The notes below the pieces were generated by a model, which made no database searches, was not told where the DNA came from, and saw only the letters and a program-made list of their open reading frames with translations. Made by a program: the position numbers and the translations under genes. From Tolypothrix sp. NIES-4075 (GTDB lineage: Bacteria; Cyanobacteriota; Cyanobacteriia; Cyanobacteriales; Nostocaceae), in NCBI RefSeq assembly GCF_002218085.1, contig NZ_BDUC01000001.1:621955-685954 (forward strand): a stretch of 64,000 nt of DNA, in the 5' to 3' direction. The number at the start of each line of letters is the position of its first letter. Position 1 is the stretch's first letter. Positions 16,702-26,520 of the stretch are shown one piece after another.

Positions 16702-19560
16702 CTAAACGGTTTTCTTACCAATTAATCGGAAGAAAATTTTCTCTGCTTCAATCCAGACAAACATCAAAGCGCTGAAACCGATGCAAACCCCCAATTCTTG
16801 CAAATTGAGATAGTGAGTACCAAAGAAAGCTCGCAGGGGTGGAACGTAAACTAGCATCAACTGCAAAATTGTTGTTACAACCACCGCTCCCAATACAAAG
16901 ATATTAGAAAAGGGATTCATCTCTATCGTCAGTCGATTGTTGGAGCGAATAGCGATCGCATGACCCATCTGAGCGATACACAATGTTGTAAATACCATTG
17001 TTTTCCAAGCTTGGCGATCGCCTTGATAACCTGGTGCATTGGTATGATTGTAAGCCCACCACATCAAAGCAATTGTGATGATAGCAAAGATAATCCCAAT
17101 GCGAATCATGTAAGAACCTAATCCCCTGGCAAAAATACTTTCCCTAGGACTAAAAGGTGGACGTTGCATTACATCTGGTTCTGGAGGTTCCACAGCTAAT
17201 GCTAAAGCTGGTAAACCGTCTGTTACCAAGTTCATCCATAAGATTTGTAAAGGTGTTAGGGGAACACCTCCTAAACCGAGTAACGGTGAAGCGGCAATTG
17301 TGAGAACTTCGCCAATGTTACTACCTAAGATGTATTTAATAAAGCGGCGAATGTTGGTATAGACGACTCTACCCTCTTTGGTAGCGGCAACAATTGTGGC
17401 AAAGTTGTCATCGAGTAACACCATGTCGCTGGCTTCTTTACTTACATCAGTGCCTGTGATGCCCATCGCGATACCGATATCAGCTTGTTTGAGGGCGGGG
17501 GCATCGTTGACACCATCGCCTGTCATAGCCACAAATCGACCCCGACGCTGCAATGCTTGAACAATTCGCAATTTGTGTTCTGGGGCTACTCGTGCGTAAA
17601 TGCTTACCAAGTCTACATTTTGCTCTAGTTCTTGGTCGCTCATGCGTTGCAATTCTTGACCGATGAGGACTCTATCCCCTTCTTTGGCAATTCCCAAATC
17701 AGTAGCGATCGCTCTTGCTGTTAACTGGTGATCGCCGGTGATCATAACCGGACGAATTCCCGCATCCCGACATTCTTGCACAGCTGCCCTTACTTCTGGA
17801 CGCGGTGCATCCAACATTCCCACCAATCCCAGCCAGACTAATTGTTGCTCGGAAGCTTCATCTGAGTTTTCTGGTGGTACTTCTGTCAAGGGTTTGTAAG
17901 CGAAACCCAGCACCCGCAAACCTTTACTCGCCATATTATCATTTTCGGCGAGAATTTGTTTACGTTGCGCGTCGGTTAATTCTGCTGACTTATCGCCTAA
18001 ATAAATTTGGGTGCAACGTGCCAAAATCAACTCTGGTGAGCCTTTGGTGAACATTAAGTAACGTTCTTGATTTAACATGTGAGCGATCGCTGGATCGACC
18101 GCTGTCATCGGTGATACTCCTGTAGAGACTTCTTCAACTTGAGTAATTACGCTCATCCGCTTGCGTTCTGAAGAAAAGGGAAACTCAGCTACACGGGGTA
18201 ACTTACTAGCCCATTGGTCTTTTTCAATACCAGCTTTTCCAGCAAGCGTGACCAAAGCCCCTTCTGTCGGGTCGCCTAAAATTATCCATTGCCCTTTTTC
18301 TTGTTGCAGCACCGAATCATTGCAAACGGCACAAGCTACAAGCATTGCGGGGATTTCCGGACGCTGGTCAACAGAAACATTTTGACCGTCTAACTGAAAA
18401 TCACCTGTAGGAGCGTATCCTTCACCCGTAACCCGAAAAGACGAGTTATTGGTATAAACTGATTGCACCACCATTTTATTTTGCGTCAGGGTGCCAGTTT
18501 TATCAGAGCAGATGGTGGTGACACTGCCTAAAGTTTCTACTGCTGGCAATTTACGAATTAAGGCATTTCGCTTTACCATTCGCTGCGTTCCCAGTGCCAA
18601 AGTCACTGTAATTACAGCGGGTAAACCTTCGGGAACTACCGCTACTGCCATACTTAAAGAAACTTCCACAAGTTCTTGGAGGTTGCTAAAACCTCTATCG
18701 GCGATGACACCACCAACAATAACGATCGCGACTAAAATTAAAGAACCAGTAACTAAAACGTTACCTAATTGAGTCATCCGTTGCTGCAAGGGGGTATCTT
18801 CAGTTTCCACTGCTTGCAACATCGCGGCAATTTTCCCAAGTTCTGTTGTCATTCCGGTATTCGTTACCAGAACCTTCGCACGTCCTTGGACGACTTCTGT
18901 ACCTTGAAAGACTAAATTCAGGCGATCGCCTAATGATGTTTCTTGCGGTAAAGTTAATACAGCTCGTTTATTTACAGCTTCTGCTTCGCCCGTTAGTGCC
19001 GACTCTCGAATTTGCAAATTAGACTCTTCGATTAAGCGTCCATCTGCGGCTATTTGCACCCCGGCTTCTAGGAGAATAACATCTCCAGGTACAATATCCT
19101 TGCCGGCGACATCTAGGAGTTTGCGATCGCGGATAACTCGCACATGTGGAGAAGAAAGTTTTTTCAGAGCCGCGAGAGCTTTTTCAGCACGACTTTCTTG
19201 AACATAGCCGAGTATACCATTGAGGATGACAATCGCTAAAATAGCGATCGTGTCTTTAAATGGTACTTCACCAGGCTTAAGTCCGCCCGATTGCCAAGAC
19301 AGGAAATCTAAACCTCCAGAAATCAAGGCTACGGCTATCAGCATCAACAACATAATGTTCTTGAACTGATCGAGTAGAATTTCCCAGGCACTACGACCAC
19401 CACTTTCTTCTAGTTCATTGGAGCCGTATTTCTGCAACCGCTGTTCTACTTCTTGGGGTGTTAAGCCATAGTCTGCGTTACTATCGAGCAGGTCTAACGC
19501 TTTATTAACTTCTAAACTATGCCAAACGGGGGCACCTTCGGGCAAAGAATTAGCAGACAT
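16702..19560 (-). CDS. cation-transporting P-type ATPase (calcium type, PacL/SERCA-like)
   Basis: 952 residues from the ATG at 19560 (a GTG at 19572 adds four). N-terminal cation-ATPase domain (HSLEVNKALDLLDS), actuator loop LTGEAEAV (family TGES), membrane helix with the cation-site motif VVPEGLPAV, phosphorylation site DKTGTLTQ (Asp about 353), nucleotide domain, hinge TGDGVNDAPALKQADIGIAMG and four C-terminal helices. PEGL is typical of type II pumps, so Ca2+ or Mn2+ export is the likely activity; the ion is not proven. Monocistronic, with a 250-bp repeat-rich spacer before recF. Confidence 0.92.
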   Translation of the reverse strand: MSANSLPEGAPVWHSLEVNKALDLLDSNADYGLTPQEVEQRLQKYGSNELEESGGRSAWEILLDQFKNIMLLMLIAVALISGGLDFLSWQSGGLKPGEVPFKDTIAILAIVILNGILGYVQESRAEKALAALKKLSSPHVRVIRDRKLLDVAGKDIVPGDVILLEAGVQIAADGRLIEESNLQIRESALTGEAEAVNKRAVLTLPQETSLGDRLNLVFQGTEVVQGRAKVLVTNTGMTTELGKIAAMLQAVETEDTPLQQRMTQLGNVLVTGSLILVAIVIVGGVIADRGFSNLQELVEVSLSMAVAVVPEGLPAVITVTLALGTQRMVKRNALIRKLPAVETLGSVTTICSDKTGTLTQNKMVVQSVYTNNSSFRVTGEGYAPTGDFQLDGQNVSVDQRPEIPAMLVACAVCNDSVLQQEKGQWIILGDPTEGALVTLAGKAGIEKDQWASKLPRVAEFPFSSERKRMSVITQVEEVSTGVSPMTAVDPAIAHMLNQERYLMFTKGSPELILARCTQIYLGDKSAELTDAQRKQILAENDNMASKGLRVLGFAYKPLTEVPPENSDEASEQQLVWLGLVGMLDAPRPEVRAAVQECRDAGIRPVMITGDHQLTARAIATDLGIAKEGDRVLIGQELQRMSDQELEQNVDLVSIYARVAPEHKLRIVQALQRRGRFVAMTGDGVNDAPALKQADIGIAMGITGTDVSKEASDMVLLDDNFATIVAATKEGRVVYTNIRRFIKYILGSNIGEVLTIAASPLLGLGGVPLTPLQILWMNLVTDGLPALALAVEPPEPDVMQRPPFSPRESIFARGLGSYMIRIGIIFAIITIALMWWAYNHTNAPGYQGDRQAWKTMVFTTLCIAQMGHAIAIRSNNRLTIEMNPFSNIFVLGAVVVTTILQLMLVYVPPLRAFFGTHYLNLQELGVCIGFSALMFVWIEAEKIFFRLIGKKTV

Positions 19561-19887
19561 CGTGTTGGTCACAGGAAATGGTTACAAAATTCGATCATAA
19601 TCTTAGTGATGGCGATAAAACATCAATTAAAGTTACATTCACGCTATTGACAGGTTGTCACAGTATAAGTGTAATTTCTGAGATTTGCTAATTTTTACTG
19701 TGAAAATATATTATGTATTCTTGCTGGTAAACAAGTTTATTAGAACACATTATATTTTTGGCAAAAAACTTTTGCACTATAAGTAAAGTTTTTCTTACAC
19801 CCTTCACTTTTCTCCTCACAGCAAAGAAATCAGCACTTTGGTTATACAAAAAATACTACAATAGATTCTAGGCGTGCTTAACCGTCA
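19561..19887. other. 327-bp divergent promoter region
   Basis: AT-rich DNA between the divergent P-type ATPase and the propeller-transglutaminase gene. No repeat, RNA or small gene was recognised; it presumably holds both promoters. Confidence 0.5.
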
Positions 19888-21573
19888 ATGAATATGCTTA
19901 ATATGAGTTTTGCACTCCCAAGTTTGACTGCGAGCCAAATGTTTAGGCAAAGGACAATTCGACCGCTTAGTGCTGCTGCCTTATGTGGCATAGCTTTTAT
20001 CCAGGATACACTCATCGCGATCGACACCCCCAAAGGGCATCTACTCCAAATCGATCCGCTCTCCGACAATACCAAAATTCTTAATTCCCACCAAGTCAGG
20101 GAATTTAGGGATGTAACAGGTCTTGCCGTGTGGTCAGATACGCTGTGGGTAACGCGGGATAACAGTGTTTATTTGTGTAACCTGAATTCTTTAGGTTTAG
20201 AGCATTTTGTTACATTACCCTATCCCGCTGACGGCGTTGCGGTTTGGGAATCAACCGTTTATGTCAGCTGCCAAAAGTTAGGCAGTATTTTGATTTTTGA
20301 CCGAGAGACGCGAAAAGAGATTACTAGATTTTATGCTCCTGGCGTGGGAGTGGAAAATTTGGTAGTAAGTCAGGAAACTCTTTGGGTTAGCGACACGATA
20401 GAGCAAACAGTTTACTGCATCGACAGAGCTACCGGAGAAGTTCAATTTAGCGTGCTAACGCCGTTTGCATGTCCTACAGGCGTCGCTTTACATAAAAATG
20501 GCGAAACAGGTGAAGAAACACTTTTCGTCGCTTATGCTTCAGAGGAGCCGTATATTCGGGATAATCCGAATGCTGACCCGAATTATGAATTGACGTATCG
20601 CGATCGCACTTTTATTCACCCGTTACACTATCATTACGATCCAGATAAGCGTTGCGCCCTCTCTAACGGTTATCTGATAGAAATGTCTTATGCTGAGGAA
20701 ATTTCTCCTTTAGAAGAGGTGTATTTATCAGATGTAGAATGGCGAATCGCTTTACCCTCAGAAACTGACCGTCAAAAGGTAAAACACATTGAACCGATTG
20801 GTTTGCCTTTCATAGAAGAAGAGAAAGACGGACAACGTGTGGCAGTATTTAAACTTGATACTCTCACCCCAGGTGAACGACATCTGTTTGGCTGGAAAGC
20901 ACTTTTAGAAGTTCGGGGCATTAAGTATCGCATCACACCCAAAGATGTAGAAGATATTCCGGAAGAATTACCAGAATATCAAGGTCGTTATTTAGTAGAT
21001 GATGACGACTTAGCAATGGATACTACCATAGTCCGTCGCGCCGCTCGTGATGCAGTTGCTTCAGAAACCAATTTGCTGCGGAAAATGTACAATATCCGCA
21101 ATTACGTTTACGACGAATTATCATATGGCATCAAACCATACATTGACACGCCAGATATAGTTTTAGAACGCGGTGTTGGTTCTTGTGGGGAATATGTCGG
21201 CGTATTGCTTGCTTTATGCCGTTTAAATGATATTCCCTGTCGCACTGTCGGGCGTTATAAATGCCCTGCTATGGGCGAACATAAAAATGTCCCGCTACAA
21301 CCAGACTTTAATCACGTTTGGTTAGAATTCTACGTTCCGAATATTGGCTGGTTGCCAATGGAATCAAATCCTGATGATATTGGCGATCGCGGTCCTTATC
21401 CCACACGCTTTTTTATGGGCTTATGTTGGTATCACATCGAAATTGGCAAAGGTATCACCTTTGAAAGTTTGAGCAGTAAAGGGACACGTTTAACTAAAGA
21501 AGATGTGGCGATCGGTGATTTGGCGATTAATCACATTCAGTTTACAATTCTTGAAGAATTACCGCCTTTTTAG
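19888..21573 (+). CDS. beta-propeller plus transglutaminase-like protein
   Basis: 561 residues. The first half (about 25-220) has NHL/SMP-30-like propeller repeats (VTGLAVWSDTLWVTRDNSVYL, DGVAVWESTVYVSC, VENLVVSQETLWVSD). The C-terminal half is a transglutaminase-core domain with catalytic Cys433 (GVGSCGEYVG), His476 (DFNHVWLEFY) and Asp496 (ESNPDD). The triad is intact, so cysteine protease or amidase/transglutaminase chemistry is possible; substrate unknown. No signal peptide is evident, so cytoplasmic location is likely. A 10-bp hairpin follows the stop. Confidence 0.8.
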   Translation: MNMLNMSFALPSLTASQMFRQRTIRPLSAAALCGIAFIQDTLIAIDTPKGHLLQIDPLSDNTKILNSHQVREFRDVTGLAVWSDTLWVTRDNSVYLCNLNSLGLEHFVTLPYPADGVAVWESTVYVSCQKLGSILIFDRETRKEITRFYAPGVGVENLVVSQETLWVSDTIEQTVYCIDRATGEVQFSVLTPFACPTGVALHKNGETGEETLFVAYASEEPYIRDNPNADPNYELTYRDRTFIHPLHYHYDPDKRCALSNGYLIEMSYAEEISPLEEVYLSDVEWRIALPSETDRQKVKHIEPIGLPFIEEEKDGQRVAVFKLDTLTPGERHLFGWKALLEVRGIKYRITPKDVEDIPEELPEYQGRYLVDDDDLAMDTTIVRRAARDAVASETNLLRKMYNIRNYVYDELSYGIKPYIDTPDIVLERGVGSCGEYVGVLLALCRLNDIPCRTVGRYKCPAMGEHKNVPLQPDFNHVWLEFYVPNIGWLPMESNPDDIGDRGPYPTRFFMGLCWYHIEIGKGITFESLSSKGTRLTKEDVAIGDLAINHIQFTILEELPPF

Positions 21574-21598
21574 GGGTTACAGAGCCTGGGAGTGAAGT

Positions 21599-21627
21599 AC
21601 CCCATCTTCAACAAAGTAAGATGGGGT
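21599..21627 (+). terminator. hairpin after the propeller-transglutaminase gene
   Basis: ACCCCATCTT (21599-21608) and AAGATGGGGT (21618-21627) form a perfect 10-bp stem around a 9-nt loop, 26 nt after the stop. No long T-run follows. Confidence 0.5.
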
Positions 21628-21658
21628 TAATAAATACACATAGGACTGGAAAAGAATG

Positions 21659-21831
21659 TCAGTAAACCAAAAAGTTTTTCCCTGCATAGCGATCACCAAT
21701 AAATAATACAGAGCTATAAGCAATCCTAATATATACTATCACCGCTGGTGAAAAATTTTAAGTTAAAAAGTATCACAGGCTACAAAAAAACGATAATCGC
21801 TATGCAGAGAAAAAACTTTTTGGTTTACTGA
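21659..21831. mobile_element. MITE-like element with 35-bp terminal inverted repeats
   Basis: The left end 21659-21693 (TCAGTAAACCAAAAAGTTTT...CATAGCGAT) and the right end 21796-21831 (ATCGCTATGC...GGTTTACTGA) are inverted copies with one mismatch and one extra A. The 102-bp interior has no coding capacity. It is inserted between the transglutaminase gene and the pentapeptide gene, ending 25 bp before the latter's ATG. No obvious target-site duplication was seen. Confidence 0.6.
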
Positions 21832-21856
21832 TATTTGTTAATGCTGAGGTAAATAA

Positions 21857-22459
21857 ATGACTATAACTGCTGAGGAGTTGTTACAACGTTACGCTGCTGG
21901 GGAGAGAGATTTTGCTGGAGTCAGTCTGAGGAAAATTGTACTGGTTAATGCTGATTTGAGAGGGATTAATCTGTCCAATGCTGACTTGACATTTGCTAAT
22001 TTGATTGCTATCAGGTTGACTGATGCCAATCTGAACCAAGCCGATTTCACTGGGGCTAACCTTACTGGAGCCAGATTGGACAGAAGTAATTTGCAAGGGG
22101 TTTCCTTTGAATGTGATGCTGTCGGGGCTATTTTCGACCAAGCCGATTTGCGAGGAGATGGGATGTACAGATCCCGTTTGAATGGGGCTAGATTCGATAA
22201 AGCAAATCTTGAAGGAGCCATTTTGGGGTGTACCGACTTGCTCGGGGCTAGTTTCCGAAATGCTAACCTGCGCTCTGTTGACTTGGAAGAAGCTGTTGGT
22301 GCTGCCAATTTTACCGATGCCAATCTCTTGGGAGCTAGTACTTATGATTTTGAGTTCAGATTGGGACGTTCTATTTTCTGTAGAACAGTCATGCAGGATG
22401 GTAGTATCCGTAATGACGGATGCTTGGGAATTGCCGATAACCTGTGTGAAGAAAAGTAA
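21857..22459 (+). CDS. pentapeptide repeat protein
   Basis: 200 residues. From about residue 25 to 165 it consists of A(D/N)LXX repeats (NADLRG, NADLTF, DANLNQ, GANLTG, SNLQGV, QADLRG, KANLEG, NANLRS, DANLLG), predicting a right-handed quadrilateral beta-helix. No transmembrane or catalytic domain is fused. Such proteins are abundant in cyanobacteria with mostly unknown roles. The MITE-like element lies directly upstream, so its promoter may be inside or beyond that element. Confidence 0.88.
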   Translation: MTITAEELLQRYAAGERDFAGVSLRKIVLVNADLRGINLSNADLTFANLIAIRLTDANLNQADFTGANLTGARLDRSNLQGVSFECDAVGAIFDQADLRGDGMYRSRLNGARFDKANLEGAILGCTDLLGASFRNANLRSVDLEEAVGAANFTDANLLGASTYDFEFRLGRSIFCRTVMQDGSIRNDGCLGIADNLCEEK

Positions 22460-23067
22460 ACAAGGCTCAAATCCTTTTTCCCCCTGCAAGATGCGCCCCC
22501 TGCCCCCTGTCTTAGTAGGCATTGGGCATGGGGCATAGGGCAATGGGCATGGGGCAATGCCGTGACCTCCAACCCGTTTGGCATCTCAACGAAAAACAAT
22601 ATTGTTTTGCACAGTGCGTATTACATTTGAATGATACGAATAATTTCTATTGCCATTGATATACACAACGTAGGGGCAGGGCAATGCCGTGACCTCCAAC
22701 CCATTTGGCATCTCAACGAAAAACAATATTGTTTTGCACAGCGCGTATTACATTTGAATGATACTAATTCCTCTACGGGAAATTACAAATAAATTTTTGG
22801 CTGGGGTGAACAGTTCTATGAGGGCACGGCAATGCCGTGCCCCTACGGGAGATATTTGTGGTAGCTTTAGTTCGCAGGTTTGTGAAGATGGAATAATAAG
22901 GAAAATATTCGCCCTTGAATCACCATCATTCACCCTTGGATCTCGGTTGTTGCAGTTCCAAGCACGAACTTTCAGCTTCTAAGGCTCAAAACCTTAACAT
23001 TATGGATTATAAACTCTAACCAATCCCCCATTGCCCAATGCCCCATACCCATTGCCCAATGCCCCAT
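22460..23067. repeat. 608-bp repeat-dense intergenic region
   Basis: An 85-bp direct repeat at 22553-22637 and 22680-22764 (127-bp offset, two mismatches seen) starts GCAATGCCGTGACCTCCAAC. A perfect palindrome GGGCACGGCA-A-TGCCGTGCCC lies at 22822-22842, and GGGGCATAGGGC and CCCATTGCCC runs flank the region. No gene is supported. Confidence 0.75.
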
Positions 23068-23904
23068 TCAACGTGGCAAATGCACCTTAGCCGGCTTCAA
23101 AGAGGAAAAATCACAGATTGAGTTAAACGGACAAAATCGACAGTGATATCCGGGATTTGGCGGAAAAATTTTACTAAAACTATTATTAGTTAGCTGATAT
23201 CTTTGTAAATCTCGTTGATGTTTTTGAGCAATACTAGCTAACTCAAATTCTAAAGATTCTAATTCGCCTTTTGTAATGCTAATCAACTCAGATTTTTTAC
23301 TAAACTCTAAATTATAAAATGAAGCAACCGCTCGATATTGCGGATAAAGATAACGAGCAGCTAATAAATAAACTAATGCCTGTCTTCTATCAAAAGCAGA
23401 TTTACCAGTTTTGAAATCTAAAATATGTAAAGTGTCAGAAGAATCAGAAAAAACACAATCCATCGTCGCATATAAGCGGAAGGAATAATTTTCCCCTTCA
23501 ATCAAAATAGGTTTGGGGAAGCCTTCATCACCGCGAGTTAATTGAATGATGCGTTTACCCAAAAGTAATGGTTCTTCATGATATTTATTTAAAATTTGCA
23601 ATACGCGCTGCTGAACTTCCTCGCTTGAGTAATTTAATTTCAGTAGCTGTGCAACTTTTTCTACACCGTCTCTTGAGTTCAACAAGTGTCGATTGTGATG
23701 AAACTCATAAACGCCTTTTTGGGCAAGTAGCCCAATGCGCTGAGGTGCAGTGGCTGTTTTCAACAGTGCTTTGACTAGTGGATCGTGTTGACGCGCTTTG
23801 ACAAACCCCCGTCTCATCTGGCAATGCCAGCGTTCTTGCCCGGAAGCTGGGGCAATTAAAGACCAAAGGTGATAACTGGCAAAAGGTTGATCGGGGGTTG
23901 ACAT
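23068..23904 (-). CDS. PD-(D/E)XK nuclease family protein (RecB/Cas4-like)
   Basis: 278 residues. The nuclease core shows Asp149 (ATMDCVF) followed by LHILDFKTGK (Asp163, Lys165), the PD-(D/E)XK signature, and a downstream QALVYLLAARYLYP helix. The C-terminus has CRFCPFNSIC and Cys28 near the N-terminus could be the fourth ligand of a 4Fe-4S cluster, as in AddB/Cas4-type nucleases. No cas genes or repeats are nearby, so a DNA-repair role is more likely than CRISPR adaptation. Monocistronic; divergent from the phosphoglucomutase-type gene. Confidence 0.82.
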   Translation of the reverse strand: MSTPDQPFASYHLWSLIAPASGQERWHCQMRRGFVKARQHDPLVKALLKTATAPQRIGLLAQKGVYEFHHNRHLLNSRDGVEKVAQLLKLNYSSEEVQQRVLQILNKYHEEPLLLGKRIIQLTRGDEGFPKPILIEGENYSFRLYATMDCVFSDSSDTLHILDFKTGKSAFDRRQALVYLLAARYLYPQYRAVASFYNLEFSKKSELISITKGELESLEFELASIAQKHQRDLQRYQLTNNSFSKIFPPNPGYHCRFCPFNSICDFSSLKPAKVHLPR

Positions 23905-24052
23905 TGCTCAGAAACAGTGAGAAAAAATACGGTGGGGAGAAGTACGATCGCTCTTAACCGCAATTCATAACTTCGGTAGATAGTTGCAGCTACACACGCT
24001 TTGCGGGAAGCTTCATATAGTATTCATCATGGACTCAATGGAAGTAGCAAAT

Positions 24053-25492
24053 ATGAGCGCGAGTAGCAATGACGGTAAAATCAAGTTTGGTACTGACGGA
24101 TGGCGAGGAATTATCGCCGATGACTTTACTTTCCCAAATGTGCGGAAAGTAACAAGAGCGATCGCTAGTTACCTGGAAACGGCTTACACTAAAGACCGAC
24201 CAGTTCTCGTAGCTTATGATACTCGCTTTTTAGCTGACCAGTTTGCCCAGACAGCAGCCCAAGTATTGGCAGACTTAGGTTGGACGGTAAAAATTACTGA
24301 CAGGGATTGTCCCACACCAGTAATCGCTTACAATGCCCGTCACTTAAATTCAGCCGGGGCACTGATGTTTACTGCCAGTCATAATCCTGCACCCTATTGT
24401 GGGATTAAATACATCCCGGATTATGCAGGTCCTGCCACTCCAGAGATTACTGATACTATTGTGGCAAATATTGAAGGAGCATCGGATGAATTGCCCAAAA
24501 CCAATTCAAGTGAGAAAATTTCCACTTTTGACCCAAAACCGGAGTATATGAAGTTTATCTACACTTTATTAGATGTAGATAAAATCAAGAGCGCTCAGTT
24601 AAAGGTCAAGTACGATGCTTTATATTCCACATCTCGCGGCTATTTAGATGAAGTTTTGCAACATTGTGGCTGCGAGTTAGAAAGTTTTCACACCTACCGC
24701 GATGTTCTTTTTGGTGGCGGAATGCCAGAACCAAAAGGCGAACAACTGGTAGAGTTAGTAGAAGCAGTACGCACAGGTAAAGCAGATTTAGGTTTGGCGA
24801 CGGATGGAGATAGCGATCGCTTTGGCATTGTCGATGAACAAGGCAACGTCCTCACCCCGAATACCGTGTTACTACTGCTAGCACGCCATTTAATTAAGAA
24901 TAAAGGCAAAAAAGGCGCGATCGTCCGCACGGTAGCGACAACTCATCTTTTGGACAATTTTGCCGCTAAATACGGGGTGGAACTTTATGAGACACCAGTC
25001 GGGTTTAAATACATCGGCGAAAAAATGCGCGAAACCACCGTTTTGATTGGTGGAGAAGAATCCGGAGGTTTGAGCATCATCGGACATATCCCGGAAAAAG
25101 ACGGCGTATTAGCCGATATGCTAGTGGCAGAAGCGATCGCCTACGAAGGCAAACCGCTGAGTCAAATGGTAACTGAAGCGATCGCCGAAGCAAATGGTCC
25201 CCTTGACAACAAACGTCTTGATTTGCACCTAGACGATGCCCATAAAGCTGCGGTTATCGACTCTTTTACCAAAAACCCCCCCGCAGAAGTTGCAGGCATT
25301 AAAGTCAAAGAAGTAGGGCGCAAAGACGGCATTAAACTTTACTTGGAAGAAGGTAGCTGGGTTCTGCTGCGTCCTTCGGGTACAGAACCTTTGATGCGCG
25401 TTTATCTGGAAACCAACTCCCCAGAAAAGCTAGCCAAAATCGCTCAAGAAATGGAGAGCGTAATTGCTAAACTAGAGCCAGTAAAAGTTTAA
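24053..25492 (+). CDS. phosphoglucomutase/phosphomannomutase family enzyme
   Basis: About 479 residues of an alpha-D-phosphohexomutase that interconverts hexose 1- and 6-phosphates. The four family signatures are present: active-site Ser in TASHNPAPYCG, Mg site DGDSDRFG, sugar loop GGEESGG and phosphate loop RPSGTEPLMRVY. Start is ambiguous: ATG 24029, 24038 or 24053; GGAAG upstream favours 24053 and the conserved KFGTDGWRG begins soon after. Specificity (glucose, mannose or glucosamine) cannot be read from sequence. Possibly co-transcribed with the LapA-domain gene 103 bp downstream. Confidence 0.9.
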   Translation: MSASSNDGKIKFGTDGWRGIIADDFTFPNVRKVTRAIASYLETAYTKDRPVLVAYDTRFLADQFAQTAAQVLADLGWTVKITDRDCPTPVIAYNARHLNSAGALMFTASHNPAPYCGIKYIPDYAGPATPEITDTIVANIEGASDELPKTNSSEKISTFDPKPEYMKFIYTLLDVDKIKSAQLKVKYDALYSTSRGYLDEVLQHCGCELESFHTYRDVLFGGGMPEPKGEQLVELVEAVRTGKADLGLATDGDSDRFGIVDEQGNVLTPNTVLLLLARHLIKNKGKKGAIVRTVATTHLLDNFAAKYGVELYETPVGFKYIGEKMRETTVLIGGEESGGLSIIGHIPEKDGVLADMLVAEAIAYEGKPLSQMVTEAIAEANGPLDNKRLDLHLDDAHKAAVIDSFTKNPPAEVAGIKVKEVGRKDGIKLYLEEGSWVLLRPSGTEPLMRVYLETNSPEKLAKIAQEMESVIAKLEPVKV

Positions 25493-25595
25493 TGGGTAAT
25501 GGGGAATTGGTAATTGGTAATTGGTAATTGTTCTTTCCCCATTCCCCATTCGCTATTACCCATTACCCATTCCCCATTCCCCATTCCCAACTAAA

Positions 25596-25874
25596 ATGAA
25601 AACTCTAGCTAATTTGCTGATATCGTTAGTTGTAGCTATTTGGGTAGTGGCGATCGCTATTATTTCCGTCCAAAATGCTACGCCAGTATCTTTAAAATTC
25701 TTTACTTTCCAGTCGATTCAAATCCCAGTCGGTTTAGTACTAGCTTTTAGTGCTGGTGTCGGGATAATTGGCGTTGCATTGTTGCAGCCTTTATGGGGTC
25801 TTTCTGGCTCTCCACAGCGTAATTATAGATCGCAAGACGATGCAGAATTTTTTGTAGACGACGAAGATTTTTGA
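25596..25874 (+). CDS. LapA-domain (DUF1049) small membrane protein
   Basis: 92 residues from the ATG at 25596; the longer frame upstream reads through CCCCATTCCC repeats. Two membrane helices (LISLVVAIWVVAIAIISVQNA and VGLVLAFSAGVGIIGVALLQP) and the SVQNATPVSLKFF motif define the lipopolysaccharide-assembly-protein-A domain. The C-terminal tail is acidic (DDAEFFVDDEDF). Probably an inner-membrane envelope protein. Confidence 0.82.
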   Translation: MKTLANLLISLVVAIWVVAIAIISVQNATPVSLKFFTFQSIQIPVGLVLAFSAGVGIIGVALLQPLWGLSGSPQRNYRSQDDAEFFVDDEDF

Positions 25875-26076
25875 TACAGCTTGATTTTAGGCGTAGAACA
25901 CTGAAATTATTTAAATACAGCGTTATGATACGCAAATTCAAATAGAATCCCGAAAAAAAAGTTTTTTTGGGGAGATCCAAAAAATAAAATATCATCCCGG
26001 CATAACCCAGATCCGCGATACCCAACCAACCATTTCAATACACGGGTGGATATTTTATTACTTGTAAGTGCCTTGC

Positions 26077-26520
26077 CTAATTTCCAGATGAGTCTAATGT
26101 TTTTCGCGGTCGTCCTCCTCGCTTGCCGTTTTCACGCGCTGCCCTTGCTTTTGCAGTTGAGCTTACGGAACCTCCTCGGCTGCCTAATTCAGCCATCCAA
26201 GCCTTAGTACCGAATATTCCCACCATCAAAGCTGGAATGCTCATATCTACATCCAGCTGTTCCCAGTGCAGCCCCTCACCAGATGGAGTAACTTCCACAT
26301 TATTAAGTTTATCTGGAGATGCACCCGCTAATCCCTGAACCAATTCAGGGGGAAATAAGAAAGTAGCCCCTGAGCGCAGTTCAATGACGATGCGATTCAA
26401 ATTTAAATCATAATGGGCAGCTTGAGCGCGTGGCTCAGAGGCATCAGCCATAGCTGCCGCTGCTCTTGCCTGGGCTATCTCATTATTTAAGGTTTCCTCC
26501 GTCAAATCTAGGTTCTTCAT
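26077..26520 (-). CDS. DUF2442 domain protein with AT-hook-like tail
   Basis: 147 residues. The core YDLNLNRIVIELRSGATFLFPPELVQGLAGA is the DUF2442 signature. The C-terminus is basic and AT-hook-like (ENGKRGGRPRK), suggesting DNA binding. The gene overlaps the preceding DUF4160 gene by 38 bp in another frame, implying translational coupling. DUF2442/DUF4160 pairs look like toxin-antitoxin modules; here the DUF2442 protein, with its DNA-binding tail, would be the antitoxin or regulator. That role is inference. Confidence 0.8.
   Translation of the reverse strand: MKNLDLTEETLNNEIAQARAAAAMADASEPRAQAAHYDLNLNRIVIELRSGATFLFPPELVQGLAGASPDKLNNVEVTPSGEGLHWEQLDVDMSIPALMVGIFGTKAWMAELGSRGGSVSSTAKARAARENGKRGGRPRKTLDSSGN

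Noticed and set aside
21881..22543. Minus-strand reading frames opposite the pentapeptide gene
   Set aside because: Repetitive codon structure of the pentapeptide gene opens several antisense frames; no independent evidence for them.
22553..22764. CRISPR repeat pair
   Set aside because: Only two 85-bp copies, no regular spacers and no cas genes; ordinary intergenic repeat.
23068..23904. Cas4 adaptation nuclease
   Set aside because: PD-(D/E)XK and Cys motifs fit, but there is no CRISPR array or cas gene near it.
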